Assembly (NCBI GenBank): GCA_043718985.1
Contig: JAYSUQ010000178.1
Location: 1-11,184 of the forward strand
DNA from: UBA4416 sp043718985
Lineage (GTDB): Bacteria; Bacteroidota; Bacteroidia; B-17B0; Aurantibacillaceae
Length of the DNA stretch: 11,184 nt
Direction: 5' to 3'
Under the pieces are notes generated by a model. It saw only the letters and a list, made by a program, of their open reading frames with translations, ran no database searches and was not told where the DNA came from. Position 1 is the first letter of the stretch. Every line of letters starts with the position of its first letter. The position numbers were made by a program, and so were the translations under genes. This document shows, one piece after another, positions 1 through 5,689 of this stretch.

Positions 1-41
1 ATGTTTTTTTATGTCTTCGTAAACACAAATTTACATTATTA

Positions 42-70
42 AAAAAGGATAACCTTTGGTTACCCTTTTT
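42..70 (-). terminator. Rho-independent terminator hairpin downstream of the cytochrome/copper monooxygenase gene
   Basis: Bases 42-54 pair with 58-70 around a 3-base loop (55-57), giving a 13-position stem. The only imperfect position (49 with 63) is A·C if the plus strand is transcribed but a U·G wobble in minus-strand RNA. The 3' arm ends in a run of T on the minus strand, as expected of a terminator for the minus-strand block that ends at 209. The plus-strand reading also leaves five T, so it may serve both directions and help end a convergent gene left of the window. Confidence 0.75.
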
Positions 71-116
71 GTTGGAAAATTAGTCGGTTAGTAGTGTTAA
101 ATTTTAATTGTGTTTT

Positions 117-211
117 GCGTGAAGGATTGAAGTGAAAATCTTTTTTGTTTTTTTACAAAAAAATTGAAACGTAAAGCCTGACGACGCAGCCTTTTGCGCC
201 GACACGCCCTA
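117..211 (-). repeat. GC-rich intergenic repeat-like (REP-type) element abutting the stop codon
   Basis: Read on the minus strand, the element starts at the TAG stop of the upstream gene (TAGGGCGTG), contains a GC-rich hairpin, then GTCAGGCTTTACG, an A/T homopolymer stretch, and ends with GATTTTCACTTCAATCC followed by TTCACGC. The hairpin pairs 196-204 with 179-187, nine positions with one U·U mismatch and one G·U pair, around the loop AAAAGGCT. The GC content is far above the surrounding intergenic DNA. From memory it resembles a family of intergenic repeats in Bacteroidota that begin GGGCG and carry a GTCGGGCTTTCCGC-like core and a GATTTTCACT-like tail. I cannot verify this, and there is only one copy here. 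Calling it REP-like is inference. Confidence 0.45.
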
Positions 212-1600
212 ATTTTTTAGAGCTAGGTTTATTTTTTCGTCGCCAATTTTATAGGGTAAATAGGTGAAAATAAATTGAAACATTTCTTGGCTCGTTGTCA
301 TACTTTTAATGCCATCGCCCTGTGTTACTAGTTTTGATGGCTTGTTTGGATTATTAGGGTTTTTGTTTGTGTTATCAAAAGTACCATAAACGTGTATGGT
401 TGTGCCACCATCTATTTTAATTGGGTGTAAAAAAGTATAGTAATATTGCCATTTAAAATCCCATTTATTAATTTTTATTAGCGGTATGGTATCGCCTGTT
501 TGTGTAGTTGCAAATGCCCAAAATGTTTTACCTAATAAATGCATGTGTGGGTTAACTGATAGTATTGATATGCTTTTATCAATAAGAGCATGCGTATAAA
601 AGGTTTCTGTTTTATTGGGATGAATAAGTAATTCGGGTTCAATTTTACTAATACCAAAGGTTCCCATTTGTGTTTCAAAAATTGGGCGCGTGGGTTTTTT
701 ACCATAAAATACATTTATGTATGCGCTATCTAAAACACTTTTATTGCTTGGACCATAGTGTATACTTTTTAACAATATAGATGAATGCTTTGTTACTTTA
801 TAGCCCCCGATGTTACTAGGGTATTGTGGTGGCAAATAACCTGGCAAATAATAAACGGTATTGGGCGTTAATATAGGAAACGTTGTATCGTCGTTTAATA
901 TATTAATTGTTTTAAATAATGTATTATAGTTTTGGTACTCATCTAAAGCATATGTGTTTTTAAATGTGTAGTTTGTTTTTTTTAATCCATCGTAATTTAT
1001 TAAATGGCCATTAACGTGATGCGCTAATTTGCGCTGTGTGGTTACAAACTCAAAATATTTAACAAAGGTGTCTTTAGCAAATTGCATTGGTATGTTTACA
1101 ACATAAAACTTATCGGTGCCATTGCCACTAATAGGCAAGGCTTGTTTAAATTTAAAAACGGTATCGGGTTTGTTAAATGCCGAGCCTGTGTAAAAAACAG
1201 GTGCGGTAGGTGTTTTGGTTTCATCACCTTTAGGGCAGCCGTTTTGAACCCAACATTTTATTGTGTTTATTTGGCAAGGCGTTAGCGTGCGCTCGCCAAC
1301 AAAATGGGTGTAGTTAACATCGGCAGGCCAAGGCGGCATGTAACCTGTTTGAGTTACAAATTTTATTTTTTTTGCGTTTTTTTTAACATCGCTATAATTA
1401 TTTAATTCAAAAGGTCCGCTTTGGCCAGCTCTGTGACAGGGGGTGCAGTATTTAAAAATAATTGGCGCTACATCAACAAAAGTTGGATTATTGTTTTTTT
1501 GTAATTCATCACAATTATTAGTTTCTTTTTTTGAATTGTTACATTCGTAAAAAAAAATTATAATTAAAATAAGTATTCCTAAAACTTTACTCTTGCACAT
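209..1600 (-). CDS. Predicted lipoprotein with cytochrome c domain and copper type II ascorbate-dependent monooxygenase-like domain
   Basis: The 463-residue product begins with a short hydrophobic export segment (residues 6-19) ending at C20. The lipobox (FYEC) is atypical, so lipidation is likely but not certain. Residues about 40-125 form a monohaem cytochrome c domain: CTPCH at 52-56 binds haem, and M88 in the MPPW motif is the probable distal ligand. The remainder resembles the PHM/dopamine beta-monooxygenase fold. H194-H195 and H281 (in the motif IHYG) match the CuH ligands, while H352, H354 (PHMHLLGK) and M440 (TTSQEM) match the CuM ligands. The expected activity is O2-dependent hydroxylation in the periplasm or at the outer membrane, perhaps with electrons delivered through the haem. 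The substrate is unknown. The ATG lies inside the last codons of murF-alr (14-base overlap), and no other ATG occurs before residue 88, so this start is firm and translation is probably coupled. Three extra cysteines (109, 116, 122) are unusual. Confidence 0.85.
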   Translation of the reverse strand: MCKSKVLGILILIIIFFYECNNSKKETNNCDELQKNNNPTFVDVAPIIFKYCTPCHRAGQSGPFELNNYSDVKKNAKKIKFVTQTGYMPPWPADVNYTHFVGERTLTPCQINTIKCWVQNGCPKGDETKTPTAPVFYTGSAFNKPDTVFKFKQALPISGNGTDKFYVVNIPMQFAKDTFVKYFEFVTTQRKLAHHVNGHLINYDGLKKTNYTFKNTYALDEYQNYNTLFKTINILNDDTTFPILTPNTVYYLPGYLPPQYPSNIGGYKVTKHSSILLKSIHYGPSNKSVLDSAYINVFYGKKPTRPIFETQMGTFGISKIEPELLIHPNKTETFYTHALIDKSISILSVNPHMHLLGKTFWAFATTQTGDTIPLIKINKWDFKWQYYYTFLHPIKIDGGTTIHVYGTFDNTNKNPNNPNKPSKLVTQGDGIKSMTTSQEMFQFIFTYLPYKIGDEKINLALKN

Positions 1601-4049
1601 AAACTCGTTTTACACGCGACGAAATATTAGTTAGTACCTCGTATGGTATTGTGTCCATTGAGTTTGATAGGTTTATTAATTGTTCGTTGTTTTCAAAAAC
1701 AATAACCTCGTCGCCCTCTTTGCAATTTATACTTGTAACATCAACCATACACATATCCATACAAATATTACCAATTGTTGGGCAGGCTACTTTATTTATT
1801 TGTACACTAAAATTACCGTTGCCTAATTTTCGGCTAAAGCCATCGGCATAACCAATTGGTATAGTTGCTATGGTTGTTGGTTTGGTTATTTTACCATTAC
1901 GATTATAACCAACGGTTTGACCTGCTTGTACTTTTTTTAGTTGAGATATTTTTGTTTTTAACGTGCTAATGTTTTGCAAGTGTTGTTTTGCAACCTCATT
2001 AAACCCAACACCGTAAAGCCCAATTCCTAAACGCACCATGTTGTAATGTGCATTTTTAAAACGGGTTATTGCACCCGAGTTGCAAATGTGTTTAAGTGTT
2101 TGATACCCTATTTTGGTTTCAATTTGAGATGATAGTTTTTCAAATAAACTAATTTGTGTTTCGGTAAAAGCATCAAATGTTTTATCATCGCTAGCAACTA
2201 AATGCGAAAATATACTTTGTACTTTTAGTTCGGTTTCTTTATTTAAAAAAGTACATAGCTCATCTACCTCATCATTTTCAAAACCTAACCGATGCATTCC
2301 CGTATCTAGTTTTATATGCACTGGGTAAGGCTCTGCAATTGCTTTTAATTGTAAAGCTTGCAAAAATTCATTAGCAACTTTAAACGAAAATATTTCAGGC
2401 TCTAATCGGTAATCAATTATATCATTATACGACGATTCCTCTGGACTCATTACCATAATAGGCAAATGAATACCTGCCTTTCGTAGCTCAACGCCTTCAT
2501 CAGCATAAGCAACTGCTAAATAATTTATGTGGTGGTGCTGTAATGTAAATGCAATTTCGGCACTACCACTACCATATCCAGTAGCTTTTACCATACACAT
2601 TAATTTAGTTTTATTGCTAATTTGTGTGCGATAAAAATTAATGTTATGTACCAATGTGTTTAAATTAATTTCTAAAACGGTGTCGTGGCTTTTTTGTTGG
2701 TATAGTTTACTTATGTTTTCAAATTCGTAACGTCGTGCGCCTTTCAGTAAAACAATTGCATCTTTAAATTGCAAGTGTGTGTTGGTTTTACTTTCTAAAA
2801 TAAACTGCGATGTTGTTTCAAAAAAATAAGACTTTAGTTTAAATAATTGTTGTTGCTGAGCTATTTCGTGTCCAATGCCAATTACTAAATCTACTTTAAA
2901 TTGTAACATTAAATTAGCTACTGTTTTATATAATTCTATTCCAGTTTTCCCACTTTGCTCAATATCTGATAAAATTACTATTTTACTTCCACCTCTATTT
3001 TGTTGTTGTTGGTAATGCAATGCAATTTCAAGCGCATTAATATCTGAGTTATAAAAATCATTTATTAAAACACAGTTATTGTTTCCTAGTTTTAACTCAA
3101 GCCGCATAGCAACCGATTGTAGCGTTAACATACGCTTTGCTATTAAATCATTATAAACACCTAAATGCAAAAGTGTAGCCCAGCAGGTTATAGCATTATC
3201 AACACTAGCAGCATCAGTAAACGGAATAGTTATACTGTAATTATTTAATTTATAATTAGCATTTATTACCGTATGTAATCCGTTTTGGTTAACGGTAGTT
3301 ATTTGTAATGTTGCTGTTTTTTGTTTACCAATTACAATGGCATGTTTAGGTAATAATATTATTTGCTCTTCGGTTAACGATAAGGCATTTATAATAATGT
3401 TTTCGCTATTTAAAAATAATTTTAATTTTTCATTTAATTTTTCATTACTGTTAACAAAGCCTTCGTCGTGCGCTGTACCTAAAGTTGTTAATATGCCTAA
3501 AGTTGGCTTTATAATTTTTTCGAGTATTGGCATTTCATTTAATTGAGATATGCCTGCCTCAAACACACCAAGTGTATGATGGCTATTTAACTGCCAAACC
3601 GATAACGGAACTCCAACTTGCGAGTTATAACTTTTTGGGCTTCGGCAAATCGTATAATCATCTTTTAATAATTGATACAACCACTCTTTAACAATAGTTT
3701 TACCATTACTGCCCGTTATACCAATAATGGGTATGTTAAATAAATTACGATGCCATGTTGCCATTTTTTGTAAGGCCACTTGTGTATCGTTAACTACATA
3801 AAAACATGCATCTTTAATGTAGTTGCAATTAGCTGGAATGTAATTTACTACAAATGTTTTTACACCCTTTTGATACAACGATAACACATACTGGTGCGCA
3901 TCATTTTTTTTGGTAACTAAAGCAATAAATAAAGCGCTTTCGGGTTGCATTAATTGCCGGCTATCAATTAAAATTGTTGATGCAAAATTATTAGTTGCAC
4001 CAATTGTTTTGGCATTAATAACTTTAGCTATTTGGGTTGTATTATACAC
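1587..4049 (-). CDS. murF-alr: Bifunctional UDP-MurNAc-tripeptide:D-Ala-D-Ala ligase / alanine racemase (MurF-Alr fusion)
   Basis: This 820-residue cytoplasmic enzyme joins two steps of peptidoglycan precursor synthesis. Residues about 1-455 are a Mur ligase: ATP-binding loop TGSNGKT at 112-118 (K117), the CRSPKSYNSQVG segment at 135-146, and DFYNSD at 331-336 in the place of the usual DxYNANP motif. Residues about 456-820 are a fold-type III alanine racemase: PLP lysine K488 in VKATGYGSG, KLDTGMHRLGF at 580-590, the catalytic tyrosine Y715 in VGYNRNG, IPIGYADGFSR at 730-740 and CMDM at 763-766. The fusion is known across Bacteroidota, and both halves look intact. The start is GTG at 4049: the reading frame runs back to a stop near 4118 without another ATG, GTG or TTG, and the N-terminus YNTTQIAKVIN matches the normal MurF start. 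The gene begins six bases after a strong hairpin and overlaps the next gene by 14 bases. Confidence 0.95.
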   Translation of the reverse strand: MYNTTQIAKVINAKTIGATNNFASTILIDSRQLMQPESALFIALVTKKNDAHQYVLSLYQKGVKTFVVNYIPANCNYIKDACFYVVNDTQVALQKMATWHRNLFNIPIIGITGSNGKTIVKEWLYQLLKDDYTICRSPKSYNSQVGVPLSVWQLNSHHTLGVFEAGISQLNEMPILEKIIKPTLGILTTLGTAHDEGFVNSNEKLNEKLKLFLNSENIIINALSLTEEQIILLPKHAIVIGKQKTATLQITTVNQNGLHTVINANYKLNNYSITIPFTDAASVDNAITCWATLLHLGVYNDLIAKRMLTLQSVAMRLELKLGNNNCVLINDFYNSDINALEIALHYQQQQNRGGSKIVILSDIEQSGKTGIELYKTVANLMLQFKVDLVIGIGHEIAQQQQLFKLKSYFFETTSQFILESKTNTHLQFKDAIVLLKGARRYEFENISKLYQQKSHDTVLEINLNTLVHNINFYRTQISNKTKLMCMVKATGYGSGSAEIAFTLQHHHINYLAVAYADEGVELRKAGIHLPIMVMSPEESSYNDIIDYRLEPEIFSFKVANEFLQALQLKAIAEPYPVHIKLDTGMHRLGFENDEVDELCTFLNKETELKVQSIFSHLVASDDKTFDAFTETQISLFEKLSSQIETKIGYQTLKHICNSGAITRFKNAHYNMVRLGIGLYGVGFNEVAKQHLQNISTLKTKISQLKKVQAGQTVGYNRNGKITKPTTIATIPIGYADGFSRKLGNGNFSVQINKVACPTIGNICMDMCMVDVTSINCKEGDEVIVFENNEQLINLSNSMDTIPYEVLTNISSRVKRVYVQE

Positions 4050-4054
4050 TAAAA

Positions 4055-4091
4055 AAAAGTGACTTATTTTTATACAAAATAAGTCACTTTT
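4055..4091 (-). terminator. Perfect 16-bp hairpin terminator between the TPR gene and murF-alr
   Basis: Bases 4055-4070 are the exact reverse complement of 4076-4091, with a 5-base loop (4071-4075). On the minus strand the 3' arm ends in TTTT and is followed by four more T (4054-4051), a classic intrinsic terminator for the TPR gene, whose stop is 76 bases upstream. The arms are also A- and T-ended on the other strand, so it is symmetric. It lies only six bases before the GTG of murF-alr, so in any read-through transcript it would also hinder ribosome access to that start. Confidence 0.85.
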
Positions 4092-4105
4092 AGTGCATTT
4101 TCCAA
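4075..4105 (-). promoter_or_regulatory. Possible Bacteroidota-type promoter of murF-alr overlapping the terminator
   Basis: On the minus strand TTG (4105-4103) is followed after 20 bases by TTATTTTG (4082-4075), close to the phylum consensus TTTG-N19-21-TAnnTTTG but with a mismatch in the -7 element. Transcription would start around 4065-4070, inside the second arm of the hairpin, so the resulting mRNA could not form the full hairpin and would have a leader of roughly 20 bases. The strong terminator upstream implies that murF-alr needs its own promoter, but the motif match alone is modest. Confidence 0.3.
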
Positions 4106-4166
4106 TTTTATTATTTTAATGTTTTGTTTTTAATTAGCAACAAGTGTTTTTACAACATTTTTAACT

Positions 4167-5522
4167 TTACTTTCCAGCCTTTAATTTATCTGCAAATTCT
4201 TTTCCTTTTGCCTCGTTACCCGTTAAGTAATATAGCTTTCTTAAAGCTGTCATAGTAGCTCTATCTCCTTCTTTTATAGATAATGCTTGCTCTAAAAATG
4301 GAATTGCTTTTTTATAATATTCAGCACTTTTTGTTTCGTATTCTTTTTGTTTTTTTGCTAAGTCGGTAATACTTGTTTTTTCCATCGATTTGTTATACAA
4401 AGTTCCTCCATAATTATTGTATAACGCTCCTAAATTATATAACGCATTAAAATAACTATCAGCATTGCTTGGTTTTAAATCAATTGCTTTTTGGTAATGT
4501 TCAGATGCTTTCATTACTAAGTTATCATAATCTGCAGGTTTTGTAGTGTCTTTACCAGTTTTGCCGCGAGGGTTAGCAAGGTTATCATAAACATTACCTA
4601 TTACTAACTGCAATTGTGGGTTAGTTGGTTCTTTTTCTATTGCTGCTTTTAAGTTATTTAACGCTTGCTCTTGGTTACCTTTTTGTAAATGTATTTCGGT
4701 TTCGCGATTCATTAAATACACATCGTTAGGAAATTGCTTGCGTCCCATTTTTAAATATTCTAATGCGCTTGCTGTATCTTTAGCTACTAGTTTAGCATCG
4801 TAAATTGTTTGGTAATTATATGGGCTTGCCATTTTTTGATCAATCATTTTTTTATTATAATCAATCATTTTTGTAGTGTTTTTTGCTTTTTGGGCAGATA
4901 TACAAGCATTGTAAAATCCTGCCGTATCTTTTTTACCACTTATTAACGAGTTTAAAATGGCCGATTTATAAAAATAATCTGCCGACTCATCAAACTTTTT
5001 TGCTTTGTATTTTCCAACAGCAATGTTAGATGCCTCTAACTTTAATTGCATAGCAACTTGGCTTAATTTTAAATCATCGTCGCTTGGCATTGTGCCACCT
5101 TTGGCAATGTTCATAATGTTTTCCAGGTATTTAGGATCTAATTCTTTAATTTTATCAAAAGCGTTGTTTGCTTCTTCAAATTCTGTTAACGATGTTAAAC
5201 CATAGGCTGCTTCCGACCTAGAGTTTTTATCGGGCATTGTTGGCTCTAATCTTTTTTGTTCAGCAGTCCAATTATATTTATACAGGTTATATAAAATTCG
5301 TGTTTTGTAAGCGTACGTTTTTGCTTGGTTTTTTGTATCTTCATTTAAAACAGCCAAATCAATGTTTTCTTTAGCTTTCATTAAATACGATATATCTGGT
5401 TTATCCTTTAAAGTTGATTCGTAATCATTTAAAGCCCTCCAAGCATTTTGAACTTTTGTTTTTTGTGCCATTCCCAACATTGGTAAAGCAGCAAGTGCTA
5501 ATAACTGAATTGTTTTTTTCAT
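4167..5522 (-). CDS. Exported tetratricopeptide-repeat (TPR) protein
   Basis: The 451-residue product opens with a clear Sec signal peptide (MKKTIQLLALAALPMLGMA), with cleavage expected near A19/Q20, so the mature protein should be periplasmic. The rest is alpha-helical with degenerate TPR units: about 165-195 (KYKAKKFDESADYFYKSA), 233-300 (two repeats including ALEYLKMGRKQFPND and QALNNLKAAIEKEPTNP), 301-353 (ASEHYQKAIDLKPSNADSYF) and 396-450 (YYKKAIPFLEQALSI). A Lys/Gly/Thr-rich insert at about 317-330 interrupts the array. No enzymatic motif is visible. TPR arrays usually bind proteins, and the partner cannot be deduced. It follows gyrA with its own spacer of 167 bases and ends before a strong terminator, so it is probably a separate transcription unit. 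From recollection, a TPR protein after gyrA is common in this phylum, which suggests a conserved but uncharacterised role. Confidence 0.85.
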   Translation of the reverse strand: MKKTIQLLALAALPMLGMAQKTKVQNAWRALNDYESTLKDKPDISYLMKAKENIDLAVLNEDTKNQAKTYAYKTRILYNLYKYNWTAEQKRLEPTMPDKNSRSEAAYGLTSLTEFEEANNAFDKIKELDPKYLENIMNIAKGGTMPSDDDLKLSQVAMQLKLEASNIAVGKYKAKKFDESADYFYKSAILNSLISGKKDTAGFYNACISAQKAKNTTKMIDYNKKMIDQKMASPYNYQTIYDAKLVAKDTASALEYLKMGRKQFPNDVYLMNRETEIHLQKGNQEQALNNLKAAIEKEPTNPQLQLVIGNVYDNLANPRGKTGKDTTKPADYDNLVMKASEHYQKAIDLKPSNADSYFNALYNLGALYNNYGGTLYNKSMEKTSITDLAKKQKEYETKSAEYYKKAIPFLEQALSIKEGDRATMTALRKLYYLTGNEAKGKEFADKLKAGK

Positions 5523-5572
5523 TATATTTTTTTTGTTTTATTAAAAGTTAGTTATCGTATTTTAAGTTGCTT

Positions 5573-5594
5573 TGGTATTTCAATTTAAATACCA
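5573..5594. promoter_or_regulatory. 8-bp inverted repeat upstream of the TPR gene
   Basis: TGGTATTT (5573-5580) and AAATACCA (5587-5594) are exact inverted copies separated by six bases, and the centre lies about 60 bases upstream of the TPR start codon at 5522. The symmetry and position would suit a dimeric regulator's operator or a small leader hairpin. No U-run follows the minus-strand reading, so it is not an evident terminator. I found no convincing promoter beside it: the best -7-like match is TAACTTTT at 5550-5543, without a -33 element. Confidence 0.3.
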
Positions 5595-5640
5595 CGTTTT
5601 AGTTTTTAACGTTTATTAAGATTGCATGTATTTTAAAATA

Positions 5641-5675
5641 AAAGGATACAGATTAATTTTAAATCCGTATCCTTT
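5641..5675 (-). terminator. gyrA terminator hairpin
   Basis: Bases 5641-5654 pair with 5662-5675 around a 7-base loop (5655-5661), a 14-position stem starting 15 bases after the gyrA stop codon. The single non-Watson-Crick position (5650 with 5666) is a mismatch in plus-strand RNA but a U·G wobble in minus-strand RNA, which fits use by gyrA. The 3' arm ends in TTT followed by TATTTT on the minus strand, so the tail is U-rich though interrupted. Confidence 0.75.
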
Positions 5676-5689
5676 AAAGCCTTATTTTT

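Noticed and set aside
1..42. Open plus-strand frame (MFFYVFVNTNLHY) ending at TAA 40-42 just before the 42-70 hairpin, possibly the tail of a convergent gene.
   Set aside because: Only 13 codons are visible, another frame is also open, and nothing identifies a protein, so no partial gene is claimed.
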